64,000 bases of DNA from Maribacter caenipelagi (GCF_004364175.1 NZ_SNZW01000011.1:372001-436000); one strand, 5' to 3'. Positions 15,742-24,600 are shown, counted from the stretch's first letter. The notes: generated by a model from the sequence alone, not told the origin. Numbers and translations: made by a program.

Positions 15742-16794
15742 ATGAAAACAATCAAAGGACCAGCCGTATTCTTGGCGCAGTTTGTAGACAGTAAAGCTCC
15801 ATTTAATTCCTTGGACGGAATGTGTAAATGGGCAGCTGATCTAGGTTATAAAGGAATTCAAATTCCTACATGGGAAAGTTTTTTAATTGACTTGGATAAA
15901 GCAGCTGAAAGTCAGACGTATTGCGATGAGCTAAAAGCCAAAGTAAACTCTTATGGGTTGGAAATAACAGAACTTTCAACGCACTTACAAGGGCAATTAG
16001 TCGCAGTAAACCCGGCATACGACTTAATGTTCGATTCTTTTGCCCCTAAAAATGTTCACGGAAACCCGAAAGCAAGAACAGAGTGGGCAGTAGAAACCGT
16101 AAAGAAAGCAGCAACGGCTAGTAGAAGACTTGGGTTAAATGCGCATGCTACATTTTCTGGCTCTTTATTATGGCATACCATGCACCCTTGGCCACAGAGA
16201 CCAGCTGGTTTAGTGGAAATGGGCTTTGAAGAATTGGCAAAAAGATGGACACCGATCTTAAATCATTTCGATAAAGAAGGTGTAGATGTTTGTTATGAAA
16301 TTCATCCTGGTGAAGATTTACACGATGGTGATACCTTTGAGCGTTTTCTAGCAGCTACAGGTAATCATAAAAGAGTAAATATTCTTTATGATCCAAGCCA
16401 TTTTGTATTGCAACAATTAGATTATATCACATACATAGATCACTATCATGAGTTTATAAAGTCTTTTCATGTTAAGGATTCTGAGTTTAACCCTACGGGT
16501 AAAAAAGGTGCTTTTGGCGGTTATAACGATTGGAGCGATAGAGCTGGTAGATACCGTTCATTGGGTGATGGTCAAATTGATTTCAAAACGATATTTTCTA
16601 AATTAACACAATACGGTTGCGATGTTTGGGCGGTAATGGAATGGGAATGTTGTATTAAGAGCCCTGAACAAGGTGCGCGTGAAGGTGCTAAATTTATTGC
16701 AGACCATATTATCGAAGCTACTGAAAAGACCTTTGATGATTTTGCAGGGGCAGAAATCGATAAAGAAATGTTGAAGAAAATGTTAGGGCTTTAA
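15742..16794 (+). CDS. Cytosolic sugar phosphate isomerase/epimerase-like TIM-barrel protein
   Basis: This 350-residue protein is a third xylose-isomerase-like barrel, here without any signal peptide. Motifs include GYKGIQIPTWESF, LNAHATFSGSLLWHTMHPWPQ, VCYEIHPGEDLHDG, ILYDPSHFVLQ, SFHVKDSEF and AVMEWEC, supplying the usual Glu, Asp, His and Glu metal site. Proteins of this type accompany Gfo/Idh/MocA oxidoreductases in many Bacteroidota sugar loci and are often annotated as epimerases without proof. Related proteins in 3-keto-glycoside pathways hydrate the lyase product. It leads an operon with two DUF1080 lipoproteins (gaps 1 and 12 bases). A 13-bp palindrome AGATGTGACATCT lies upstream at 15686-15698. 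Confidence 0.85.
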   Translation: MKTIKGPAVFLAQFVDSKAPFNSLDGMCKWAADLGYKGIQIPTWESFLIDLDKAAESQTYCDELKAKVNSYGLEITELSTHLQGQLVAVNPAYDLMFDSFAPKNVHGNPKARTEWAVETVKKAATASRRLGLNAHATFSGSLLWHTMHPWPQRPAGLVEMGFEELAKRWTPILNHFDKEGVDVCYEIHPGEDLHDGDTFERFLAATGNHKRVNILYDPSHFVLQQLDYITYIDHYHEFIKSFHVKDSEFNPTGKKGAFGGYNDWSDRAGRYRSLGDGQIDFKTIFSKLTQYGCDVWAVMEWECCIKSPEQGAREGAKFIADHIIEATEKTFDDFAGAEIDKEMLKKMLGL

Positions 16795-16795
16795 A

Positions 16796-17545
16796 ATGAA
16801 GAGGATGAAAAAATATATAATTAGTACAGCTTGTTTATTAGCATTTGTTGCATGTAAGCAAGAGAAAAAAGAAACAACTGAAGCAGCCGTTGTTGAAGAA
16901 GTTGCCGTTGTACATAATGAATGGGAAGTATTGTTTGACGGTACTTCTTTAGATAAATGGAAAGAATTTAAAACAGACGACGTAAGTGATGCTTGGAAAA
17001 TAGAAGATGATGCATTGGTATATACACCGCCTGCTGAAGGTGAGGAGAATAAAAATCATGATCTTGTTACTAGGCAAGAGTATACTAATTTTGTATTAAG
17101 CTTAGATTGGAAAATATCTGAAGCTGGTAACAGTGGAGTATTTTGGGGTGTAAGTGAAGATGAAAAATTTGGAACCGGTTACCAAACGGGTCCAGAAATT
17201 CAAATTTTAGATAATGAAAAACACCCAGATGCAAAAGCGGGTACAACACATCAAGCAGGTGCTTTGTATGATATGGTTTCACCGGCCAAAGATGTTACTA
17301 ACTCAGTGGGGGATTGGAACACAATGGTCATTACAGTAGATCATAATGCACACGTAGGTAGTGTTACCTTAAACGGTACTGTAATGGTTACATTCCCAGT
17401 AGCAAATGCAGAATGGGACGCTTTGGTAGCAAAATCTAAATTTGCTGATTGGGACGGATTTGGAAAATACACTACCGGTAAAATCGGATTACAAGATCAT
17501 GGTAATGTAGTAGCGTTCAGAAATATAAAAATTAAACAACTTTAA
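16796..17545 (+). CDS. DUF1080 lipoprotein, probable 3-keto-disaccharide hydrolase or keto-glycoside lyase
   Basis: This 249-residue lipoprotein has its lipobox at AFVACK (Cys20), so it is anchored in the envelope. The DUF1080 domain is a concanavalin-like jelly roll. It opens with EVLFDGTSLDKWKEF, carries the conserved NSGVFWGV, and closes with LQDHGNVVAFRNIKI. The family is annotated as 3-keto-disaccharide hydrolase, and relatives in gut Bacteroides cleave 3-keto-glucosides by beta-elimination. It should act on the product of the GMC dehydrogenases. The start is one base after the isomerase stop; an ATG two codons downstream (MKKYIIS) is an equally good start. A second DUF1080 gene follows at 12 bases. 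Confidence 0.88.
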   Translation: MKRMKKYIISTACLLAFVACKQEKKETTEAAVVEEVAVVHNEWEVLFDGTSLDKWKEFKTDDVSDAWKIEDDALVYTPPAEGEENKNHDLVTRQEYTNFVLSLDWKISEAGNSGVFWGVSEDEKFGTGYQTGPEIQILDNEKHPDAKAGTTHQAGALYDMVSPAKDVTNSVGDWNTMVITVDHNAHVGSVTLNGTVMVTFPVANAEWDALVAKSKFADWDGFGKYTTGKIGLQDHGNVVAFRNIKIKQL

Positions 17546-17557
17546 TAGCATTTACGT

Positions 17558-18382
17558 ATGAAAAATAGATACTCATTACTACTGTTAGTTGCTTCTTTGG
17601 GAGTAATATCTTGTCAAGAAAAAGTAACTGTCGCTGCTGACGCAAGTATGGAGGCTGTAAAGGATAGTGTAATCGTTCATGAAGAATACATGGGCGAGGA
17701 ACCTACTACGCCCGAAGAAACTGAATTCTACGAACCAAAAGTTGTCGTTGTTAAACCTGCAACTGCTAGTTCTGCCCCAAGTGATGCTATTGTGCTTTTT
17801 AATGGCACCAATTTAGATAATTGGATAAGTACAAATGATAGTACTGCGGCTAAATGGCATTTGAACAAAGATGGTAGTATGACGGTAAATGATAAAACCG
17901 GAAACATTCAGACAAAGCAGAATTTTGGTGATGTACAGTTGCATTTAGAATGGAAATCTCCGCTGCCAGTACAGAGAGATAATCAGAATAGAGCAAATAG
18001 CGGTGTGTTTCTTAACGGAATATATGAGGTGCAGATTTTGGATCAAAATGATAATCCTACTTATGTAAATGGGCAAGTAGGTTCTATTTACAAGCAACAT
18101 GTGCCATTAGCGATGGCATCTGTGCCAACAGGTGAGTGGAATACGTATGATATTATTTATCACGCGCCAGAATTTAATGTGGATGGTGGTAAAATAAAAT
18201 CTGGTGATATTACTGTAATTCATAACGGTGTATTGGTTCAAGACCATGTTGAGTTAAAAGGAACTACCCCTTATATTGGTTGGCCTAAAAACCCTGCTCA
18301 TGGTAAGGGACCATTATTGTTACAAGATCACGGCGATGATAGTCGTGTTAGTTTTAGAAATATTTGGGTCAGGGAACTTTAA
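17558..18382 (+). CDS. Second DUF1080 lipoprotein
   Basis: This 274-residue lipoprotein (lipobox GVISC, Cys19) has an acidic, low-complexity linker of about 55 residues (rich in Glu, Thr and Val). The DUF1080 domain follows, with IVLFNGTNLDNW at its start, ANSGVFLNGIYEVQILD in the middle and LQDHGDDSRVSFRNI at the end. It is clearly divergent from the preceding copy at 16796, so the pair may handle alpha and beta linkages or successive steps. The long linker would let the domain reach away from the membrane. It is the last gene of the operon and is followed by a 13-bp hairpin terminator at 18403-18437. Confidence 0.88.
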   Translation: MKNRYSLLLLVASLGVISCQEKVTVAADASMEAVKDSVIVHEEYMGEEPTTPEETEFYEPKVVVVKPATASSAPSDAIVLFNGTNLDNWISTNDSTAAKWHLNKDGSMTVNDKTGNIQTKQNFGDVQLHLEWKSPLPVQRDNQNRANSGVFLNGIYEVQILDQNDNPTYVNGQVGSIYKQHVPLAMASVPTGEWNTYDIIYHAPEFNVDGGKIKSGDITVIHNGVLVQDHVELKGTTPYIGWPKNPAHGKGPLLLQDHGDDSRVSFRNIWVREL

Positions 18383-18402
18383 TATTTTATCGATTAGAAT
18401 TT

Positions 18403-18437
18403 AAGGAGTAAACAAGATATTTTTTTGTTTACTCCTT
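18403..18437 (+). terminator. Intrinsic terminator of the isomerase-DUF1080 operon
   Basis: A perfect 13-bp stem AAGGAGTAAACAA / TTGTTTACTCCTT (18403-18415 with 18425-18437) closes a 9-base loop. It lies 20 bases after the second DUF1080 stop and upstream of the yicC promoter. Confidence 0.8.
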
Positions 18438-18461
18438 TATTAATTTTGTAAGGTGAGATGA

Positions 18462-18494
18462 TTGACATTGAAATTTTCATTTACCTTACCTTTG
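18462..18494 (+). promoter_or_regulatory. Bacteroidota-type promoter of yicC-gmk-nadD
   Basis: TTG at 18462-18464 is followed after 22 bases by TACCTTTG at 18487-18494, matching the TTG / TAnnTTTG consensus of the primary sigma factor in this phylum. Transcription should start near 18500, leaving a leader of about 15 bases before the yicC ATG at 18515. Confidence 0.75.
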
Positions 18495-18514
18495 TCTTAT
18501 TCTAAAATGTATTT

Positions 18515-19372
18515 ATGATTCAATCAATGACCGGCTTTGGAAAGCATGTAGTTCAATTACCCAATAAAAAGATTACGGTAGAAATAAAATCGCTGAATAG
18601 TAAGAGCATTGATTTAAATGCACGTATGCCTTCAAGTTATCGCGAAAAAGAATTAGAACTAAGAAAATTGGTCGCTAATTCATTATTGCGTGGTAAGGTG
18701 GACTTTAACCTATATGTGGAGCTTACAGGAGACACAACTTCTACTCAGGTTAATGAAGTTGCTGTTAAACAATATATGAATCAGTTAAAAAGCATAGCTG
18801 ACGGGGATGATATGAGATTGTTGGAAATGGCATTGCGTTTTCCTGATGCTATGAAGACGGATAAGGAAGATATCGATGAATCGGAATATGAAGCTATAAA
18901 AGAAGCTTTAAAAGGAGCTTTGGTAGAGATTAATGAGTTCAGGTCAGAAGAGGGGAGTGTCTTGGAAAAAGATTTTTTAGAAAGAATAGCTTCTTTGAAA
19001 AAATTGCTAGATGAGGTTGTGAGTATCGATCCAGATAGACAAGCTACAATACGTGAGCGATTAGAAAAAGCGGTGCAAGATCTTAAAGCAGATGTTGATG
19101 CAAATAGATTTGAGCAAGAGCTTATTTACTATTTAGAAAAGTATGATATTACCGAAGAAAAGGTACGCCTAGCAAATCATTTAGACTACTTCAGTAAAAC
19201 ATTACAATCAGACGATAGTAATGGTAAAAAATTAGGTTTTATTTCTCAAGAAATCGGTCGTGAAATCAATACGATCGGTTCCAAAGCAAACTATGCACCT
19301 ATGCAACAAATAGTTGTGCAAATGAAAGATGAGCTAGAGAAGATTAAAGAACAAATGTTAAACGTACTATAG
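18515..19372 (+). CDS. YicC family endoribonuclease-like protein
   Basis: This 285-residue protein has the complete YicC layout. The N-terminus is MIQSMTGFGKHVVQLPNKKITVEIKSLN (start shown only in part), with the conserved SLNSKSIDLNARMPSSYR region, and the C-terminal DUF1732 half has KKLGFISQEIGREINTIGSKAN. E. coli YicC is reported to be an endoribonuclease involved in small RNA turnover. The stop is followed at once by the ATG of gmk, so translation is coupled; yicC-gmk linkage is conserved across many bacteria. A good promoter lies just upstream. Confidence 0.92.
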   Translation: MIQSMTGFGKHVVQLPNKKITVEIKSLNSKSIDLNARMPSSYREKELELRKLVANSLLRGKVDFNLYVELTGDTTSTQVNEVAVKQYMNQLKSIADGDDMRLLEMALRFPDAMKTDKEDIDESEYEAIKEALKGALVEINEFRSEEGSVLEKDFLERIASLKKLLDEVVSIDPDRQATIRERLEKAVQDLKADVDANRFEQELIYYLEKYDITEEKVRLANHLDYFSKTLQSDDSNGKKLGFISQEIGREINTIGSKANYAPMQQIVVQMKDELEKIKEQMLNVL

Positions 19373-19954
19373 ATGAAAGGTGGAAAACTAATCATTTTTT
19401 CTGCGCCCTCAGGTAGTGGGAAAACAACCATTGTACGCCATTTATTGGCACAGCCAGAATTGAATTTGGCTTTTTCGGTATCGGCCACTTCGCGCCCTAG
19501 AAGGGGAAAAGAAAAGAATAAAGAACATTATTATTTCATGTCGGTATCCGAGTTTAAAAATCATATTAAGAATGATGATTTTTTGGAGTGGGAAGAAGTT
19601 TACAGAGATAATTTTTACGGGACATTAAAAAGTGAAGTAGAACGACTTTGGGCAGAAGGCAAGAACGTCATTTTTGATATTGACGTTGTTGGCGGTTTAA
19701 GAATTAAAAAGAAGTTTCCTGATCAAACATTGGCTGTTTTTGTAAAACCACCAAGTGTCGATGAACTAAAGATTAGACTTAAAAAGCGAAGCACCGAAAG
19801 TGAAGACAAAATAAACATGCGTATCGCCAAAGCGTCTGTAGAATTGGCAACAGCACCACAGTTCGATAAGATAATTAAGAATTATGATCTTGATGTTGCT
19901 TTGCAAGAAGCAATAGACTTGGTAGCTGACTTTGTTTCTGAAGATAAAGAATAA
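19373..19954 (+). CDS. gmk: Guanylate kinase
   Basis: This 193-residue enzyme phosphorylates GMP to GDP with ATP. The P-loop is SAPSGSGKTT near the N-terminus. The GMP-binding region is seen in SATSRPRRGKEKNKEHYYF and FLEWEEVYRDNFYGT, and IFDIDVVGGLRIK provides the next conserved strand. Length and motif order are those of typical Gmk. It abuts yicC without a gap and nadD follows 6 bases later, so all three are one operon for nucleotide and cofactor supply. Confidence 0.96.
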   Translation: MKGGKLIIFSAPSGSGKTTIVRHLLAQPELNLAFSVSATSRPRRGKEKNKEHYYFMSVSEFKNHIKNDDFLEWEEVYRDNFYGTLKSEVERLWAEGKNVIFDIDVVGGLRIKKKFPDQTLAVFVKPPSVDELKIRLKKRSTESEDKINMRIAKASVELATAPQFDKIIKNYDLDVALQEAIDLVADFVSEDKE

Positions 19955-19960
19955 CTGCAC

Positions 19961-20545
19961 ATGAAAAAGGTAGGATTATACTTTGGTACCTTTAACCCTA
20001 TTCATATCGGTCATTTGGTTATAGCGAACCATATGGTAGAGTTTTCAGACTTAGATGAGGTTTGGTTTGTAGTAACACCTCAAAGCCCATTTAAGACCAA
20101 GAAAACGCTTCTAGATAATCATCAAAGATTCGAAATGGTGTATGAAGCTACAAAGGAGTATACCAAGTTGAAGCCAAGTAATATTGAGTTTAAGCTTCCA
20201 CAACCGAATTACACGATAAATACGCTTGTTCATTTGGCTGAAAAGTATCCAAAAGGATATGATTTCTCGTTAATAATGGGCGAAGACAATTTAAAAGGAC
20301 TTCATAAATGGAAGAACTATGAAGCCATCTTAGAACTTCATCATTTGTATGTGTATCCAAGAATATCTGATGGGGCTATTGAGCATCAATTTAAGGAGCA
20401 TGAAAAGATTCATCATGTAAATGCACCTATCATGGAAATTTCTTCTACGTTTATTCGTAAAGAGCATAAAAACGGAAAAAACATCAAACCGTTATTACCA
20501 CCAGAAGTTTGGAAATATATGGATGAAATGAATTTTTATAGATAA
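19961..20545 (+). CDS. nadD: Nicotinate-nucleotide adenylyltransferase
   Basis: This 194-residue enzyme transfers AMP to nicotinate mononucleotide in NAD synthesis. The nucleotidyltransferase motif GTFNPIHIGHLVIAN is at the N-terminus, the middle has FSLIMGEDNLKGLHKWKNY, and the ISSTxxR motif appears as EISSTFIRKE near the C-terminus. Length is normal for NadD. It is the third gene of yicC-gmk-nadD and ends 22 bases before the convergent Tim44-like gene. No terminator hairpin is visible in that short gap. Confidence 0.95.
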   Translation: MKKVGLYFGTFNPIHIGHLVIANHMVEFSDLDEVWFVVTPQSPFKTKKTLLDNHQRFEMVYEATKEYTKLKPSNIEFKLPQPNYTINTLVHLAEKYPKGYDFSLIMGEDNLKGLHKWKNYEAILELHHLYVYPRISDGAIEHQFKEHEKIHHVNAPIMEISSTFIRKEHKNGKNIKPLLPPEVWKYMDEMNFYR

Positions 20546-20567
20546 AAAGTAGTGATTTTAACCCAAG

Positions 20568-21287
20568 TTATGGTGAGGGAACTAAGTTAGCAGGAATTAT
20601 ATTTTTAGTCTTCGCAAAAGCAAGAGATAATTGCCCGTCTTGAATATCATCTAGCACCCAGTTGCCATTAGTATACTCCATTACCCAAATTTTTTCTTCA
20701 TCATCAAATTTACTACTGCCTTGTACAATTTTATTAGTGTCTTTGTCCTTAAGATAATCCATTATGTTTGCTGTAATTAAGAACGCAATTCTAGATCCTT
20801 CTAAACTTTCCTCTTCAGAAATTTCTAGATATAATGGTTTAACAGACTTTATACCATTTACCTTACAGACATTTTTAAGGTTGTCTTTTTTCCATTCATC
20901 TAAATGTACCAACTGTTGATTTTGCCAGTACCAGTGGCTGATGTAACTTGATGCTTCTTTTAAATCTTGATTATTCCAAGCTATGTATACACGAGAGAAT
21001 ATATTACGCACATTCTTATCTAAATTCAACCAAGAGAAATCTTTGTTTCTTTTTCCTAATAGTAACAACTCTTTTTTACATTTTCTTATGGTAAAGTATT
21101 CTCTAAGATATACATAAATCGTAAGAGGAAGTAAAACAATGGCTATGATACTCATGAGAACTTTACCCCACCAAGTCTTAAAAATTGCCTTTACCACGGT
21201 TCCACCTGGACCGGCATACATAGGGTCAATATCAAAAAGAATTAAGGCAATAACCAGTACTAAAAGTATAAAATGACTCTTTTTCAT
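20568..21287 (-). CDS. Tim44-like domain membrane protein
   Basis: This 239-residue protein has an N-terminal signal or anchor (HFILLVLVIALILFDIDP), a second helix near residues 42-62 (GKVLMSIIAIVLLPLTIYVYL) and then a C-terminal domain of about 150 residues. Segments such as IFSRVYIAWNNQDLKEASSY and HLDEWKKDNLKNV fit the Tim44-like fold. In bacteria this domain is found in membrane proteins of unclear role; the mitochondrial relative docks Hsp70 to the import channel. It is the third gene downstream of the PiT transporter (61 bases after the preceding gene), so it may share its regulation. Confidence 0.75.
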   Translation of the reverse strand: MKKSHFILLVLVIALILFDIDPMYAGPGGTVVKAIFKTWWGKVLMSIIAIVLLPLTIYVYLREYFTIRKCKKELLLLGKRNKDFSWLNLDKNVRNIFSRVYIAWNNQDLKEASSYISHWYWQNQQLVHLDEWKKDNLKNVCKVNGIKSVKPLYLEISEEESLEGSRIAFLITANIMDYLKDKDTNKIVQGSSKFDDEEKIWVMEYTNGNWVLDDIQDGQLSLAFAKTKNIIPANLVPSP

Positions 21288-21348
21288 AACTAGATTTAAT
21301 TAGGGTTCATTAAATAACTAGAAAAGAAGTGTTTTTAGTATGTTAATA

Positions 21349-22068
21349 CTAATCTATACTATTCGTTTTAAGAAGATTATCTGTTGCAAGAAAAACGTCT
21401 CCCTTGTTATAATACCACTTGCGTACTTTAGGTAATTTGATTCCGTTTACCGTAATTATTTCAGAAAGTAAAATATATTCTCCGTCATTCTTACTTTCGT
21501 CATGAAAAAATTGATAGACTTCCATGGCGTAAGTCTTGGGGTCAAAATAGAAGTACCAAGTGTCGTTGCCGACTTCTTTTTCATAAGTGGCTTTAAGTAC
21601 TAGATACTCCTTTCCTTTAAATTTTTTTTTAACTACTTTGTTATCTATTAGAGTACCAGGGTCTTTTAATTTCATAGGTAGTCCGTATAGATATGTATAG
21701 TAGTTTTTCATCATTTTAGCACGATCACAGCTAATGTTTAAACTATCTTTTATCTTAGGGAAAATAGAGGTGCTACCATTTAATTTTAACGTGCACTCCT
21801 CATTATTCAATTCAGATTCAATAACATAATTGTCTTTTGTAACGGTAGTTTTGAAATAATTGTCAGGTAATTTCATTTCTACAACTGTACGGCGAGGGCT
21901 CCCTTTTGGATTCTCCATTTCTATGAGCATTTTGCCCTTAAAGGATGACCAATTGTTTTCTGGGTCATGAAATGCTATAGCTTTTTCTAATAATTCATTA
22001 CCACTTATTTCTTGTGCGTGGTTGTAAATTCCTGAAAGTAGAAAAGCAAACAAGACTAAATATTTCAT
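21349..22068 (-). CDS. DUF6503-like exported protein
   Basis: This 239-residue protein has a signal peptide (YLVLFAFLLSGIYNHA) and a beta-rich body resembling the LolA/outer-membrane lipoprotein sorting superfold. Typical stretches are KGKMLIEMENPKG, KFKGKEYLVLKATYEKEVG, WYFYFDPKTYAMEVYQF and LPKVRKWYYNKGD. Such proteins in Flavobacteriia are grouped as DUF6503 and have no proven role. It follows the PiT gene at 31 bases and precedes the Tim44-like gene. The PHO-box-like element upstream of the PiT gene may therefore control it too. Confidence 0.72.
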   Translation of the reverse strand: MKYLVLFAFLLSGIYNHAQEISGNELLEKAIAFHDPENNWSSFKGKMLIEMENPKGSPRRTVVEMKLPDNYFKTTVTKDNYVIESELNNEECTLKLNGSTSIFPKIKDSLNISCDRAKMMKNYYTYLYGLPMKLKDPGTLIDNKVVKKKFKGKEYLVLKATYEKEVGNDTWYFYFDPKTYAMEVYQFFHDESKNDGEYILLSEIITVNGIKLPKVRKWYYNKGDVFLATDNLLKTNSID

Positions 22069-22099
22069 AAATGTATTTTAGTTCAATAGAAAATGAGAG

Positions 22100-24370
22100 T
22101 TAATCTAAGGTTGCTGGTGCAACATCGGCATCATGTTCCTTATAATATAATTCTAGCAGATTCATTGTTGCAGTCATTAAATCTTTGGTTTCAAGCAAGA
22201 TGGTGAAATACAATGTTGTGTTTTTAGGACTAGATTCTTCTGACCTTGTGCGCTCTACTTGTAGGCTTATTTTTTGAGAAACCAAATCATATAATTCTTG
22301 CTTATTATTTAGAATATTACCAATTTTTTCAAATGACCTTTCTTCAAAAGCATGGTAGGTATTGTCTAAAATCTCCGCTAGTTTTATATCTATTTGTTTA
22401 AGCTCTTTTATTTGATTGTATTTTAATTTCTTATGGTTGTTGTTGACATGCTTGTGGCTTACTTTACCTATATATTCCAATGATTGTGAAATATCGGTTA
22501 AGTGACCCATGGCATTGATATAGAAATTACTGGCACCAATATGAGCTTCTTCTAAGTTCTTAATAAAATAGAAGGTGTGATTTCTTAAATCTTCAATCTC
22601 GTTTGCCAATTTAGCGCCCTGCTTCTTATTTTTATGAAGCGAGTTGAGGTCTTGTTTTGCCAATCCATTAATAGAATTAGAGTATATTTTATTTGCTCTT
22701 TTTACAACGTTGGCAATGTTCTTTGCACTCTCTTCAATAACCCCTTGAATAGAGCTACTTTCTGCTCGTTCTAAAATCTCTTCTTCTTTAGTCTCTTTTA
22801 ATTTCTTAGTATGAGATAAGTAGTTTTTACCAATCAAAACAAAAGCAAAAATCAGTAATGCGCTAATTGCCCAAATACCACCTAAGTGAATAATGTAAGC
22901 TATTATGGCGGCAGCAACAAAAGCTACTATTGCGGTAAAGAACCATCCGCCAATAACATTAAGTACACCTGCAACTCTGTAAACGGCACTTTCTGAACCC
23001 CAAGCTCTGTCTGCTAAAGATGTTCCCATAGCAACCATAAAGGTTACGTATGTAGTAGATAGCGGTAGTTTTAATGAGGTTGCAAGAGAAATTAGTACAC
23101 TTGCCACCATTAAATTTACCGAAGCTCTAATAAGGTCAAAAGCTGGTTGATCTTTTGCTTTTGCCTTTTGGGCATATGAAGTTGGTTTAACAAATTGGGT
23201 GTTTATTCTGTTTTGTAATGAAACAGGGATTAATCCGTTTAAATTATCGGATGCTTTGATAGAAAATTTTACAATTTGTCTAGAAAGATAATTAGGTTCA
23301 AAACGTTCATCACCCTCATCTTGTCTAGAAAGGTCCACACTTGTTTTTACAACATTCTTCGCTTTTGAAGAAAACCATAATGTCACTACCATAATCACTC
23401 CTGATGCTAATAGTAAATAGGTCGGTGTTTGTACTGCAACAGCCAAACCTTTCATATTATATTCGGAAGCCAATTGACCAGAATCTGACCAGCTTAAAAA
23501 AGATTCGTATGCCGCTAAAGGCACACCAATAAAGTTAACCAAATCATTGCCGGCAAAGGCCATTGCCAAAGCAAACGTACCTAATATAATAATGATGGTG
23601 TAAATGTTCCATTTCATGAAGGTGGTTGCCAGCCATGATAGTGTAAACCATAATATAAAGTTTCCTAATAGGAATAATTCAGGGTTTTCACCAATAAACA
23701 TAGATGCTTCTGGGCTAATAATAGAAGTTCCTTTAAGACCTTTAATAAGTATAAAATAAATAATTGCCGTGATGGCCATACCACCAAAAATAGCACCGAC
23801 CCATTTCGGTTTATCGTTGAATTTGAATGAAATCAATACTCTTGTTAAGAATTGTACAATGGCACCAATGGTAAATGCAATGACCACTGATAATAGAATA
23901 CCTATAATAATTTCGGTAGCCTTGTCGGTATTTATGTAGTTGGATAGATGGGTAAAATTTCCGTCTCCTGAATATATTTTAACCAATGATATGGCTACTG
24001 CAGCACCTAATAATTCAAAAACGATAGATACCGTAGTTGAAGTTGGCATACCTAATGTATTGAAAAAATCTAGTAAGAGAATATCGGTAATCATAACCGC
24101 CATAAATACAATCATGATTTCAGCAAATACAAATTCCGAAGGGTTAAATATCCCTTTTCTAGCCACTTCCATCATTCCGCTTGAAGAAACTGCCCCGAAG
24201 GCAATACCTACACTGGCTACAAGCATGATGGTTTTAAAAGAAATCGCTTTTGAACCTATTGCCGAATTTAAAAAGTTGACAGCATCATTACTAACACCAA
24301 CAATTAAATCTGTTATTGCTAAAACTGCTAAAGCAATAATCATGAATAAATATATGTTCTCTCCCATCAA
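22100..24370 (-). CDS. PiT-family inorganic phosphate transporter with C-terminal PhoU-like domain
   Basis: This 756-residue protein carries the two inverted PiT signature repeats, VSNDAVNFLNSAIGSKA near residue 25-45 and LSTTYVTFMVAMGTSLAD in the second half, within about a dozen membrane helices. After the last helix (near residue 510) about 240 residues form a helical PhoU-like domain with many heptad-like stretches (EESAKNIANVVKRANKIY, HKKLKYNQIKELKQID). PiT proteins import phosphate with cations, and PhoU-like proteins usually modulate such uptake; here both are one chain. AAGGTTA repeats 11 bp apart lie at 24413-24430, followed towards the gene by a CATTTTTG -7-like box (24387-24394, minus strand). 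Confidence 0.92.
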   Translation of the reverse strand: MMGENIYLFMIIALAVLAITDLIVGVSNDAVNFLNSAIGSKAISFKTIMLVASVGIAFGAVSSSGMMEVARKGIFNPSEFVFAEIMIVFMAVMITDILLLDFFNTLGMPTSTTVSIVFELLGAAVAISLVKIYSGDGNFTHLSNYINTDKATEIIIGILLSVVIAFTIGAIVQFLTRVLISFKFNDKPKWVGAIFGGMAITAIIYFILIKGLKGTSIISPEASMFIGENPELFLLGNFILWFTLSWLATTFMKWNIYTIIIILGTFALAMAFAGNDLVNFIGVPLAAYESFLSWSDSGQLASEYNMKGLAVAVQTPTYLLLASGVIMVVTLWFSSKAKNVVKTSVDLSRQDEGDERFEPNYLSRQIVKFSIKASDNLNGLIPVSLQNRINTQFVKPTSYAQKAKAKDQPAFDLIRASVNLMVASVLISLATSLKLPLSTTYVTFMVAMGTSLADRAWGSESAVYRVAGVLNVIGGWFFTAIVAFVAAAIIAYIIHLGGIWAISALLIFAFVLIGKNYLSHTKKLKETKEEEILERAESSSIQGVIEESAKNIANVVKRANKIYSNSINGLAKQDLNSLHKNKKQGAKLANEIEDLRNHTFYFIKNLEEAHIGASNFYINAMGHLTDISQSLEYIGKVSHKHVNNNHKKLKYNQIKELKQIDIKLAEILDNTYHAFEERSFEKIGNILNNKQELYDLVSQKISLQVERTRSEESSPKNTTLYFTILLETKDLMTATMNLLELYYKEHDADVAPATLD

Positions 24371-24412
24371 AAAATTAAATAAGGAACAAAAATGATACTA
24401 TAAATTATCATT

Positions 24413-24430
24413 AAGGTTAAAATAAGGTTA
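24413..24430 (-). promoter_or_regulatory. PHO-box-like direct repeat upstream of the PiT gene
   Basis: AAGGTTA occurs at 24413-24419 and 24424-24430, separated by AAAT. This is two 7-mers with an 11-base period, the geometry of a PhoB box. In gene orientation it reads TAACCTTATTTTAACCTT. It covers the expected -33 region of the PiT promoter, whose -7-like box CATTTTTG is at 24387-24394. The same element recurs at 25023-25040. Confidence 0.6.
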
Positions 24431-24600
24431 TGAAGTTAATTTTGTAAAAGTTGTAATAATGTTTAACTATTACATAGAAACTGAATTTTGTGGATGAAAA
24501 TACTAATTTCTTTTTGAAAAAGTATTTTTTGTTCTGTATTCTAATAGGCTTTTTCAAATGAAAAAGTCAACTAATACCTTTACATTAAAAAAATGTAAGC

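Noticed and set aside
23940-24395. 151-codon frame opposite the PiT gene
   Set aside because: Lies fully antisense to a conserved transporter, and its composition reflects the reverse of membrane-helix codons.
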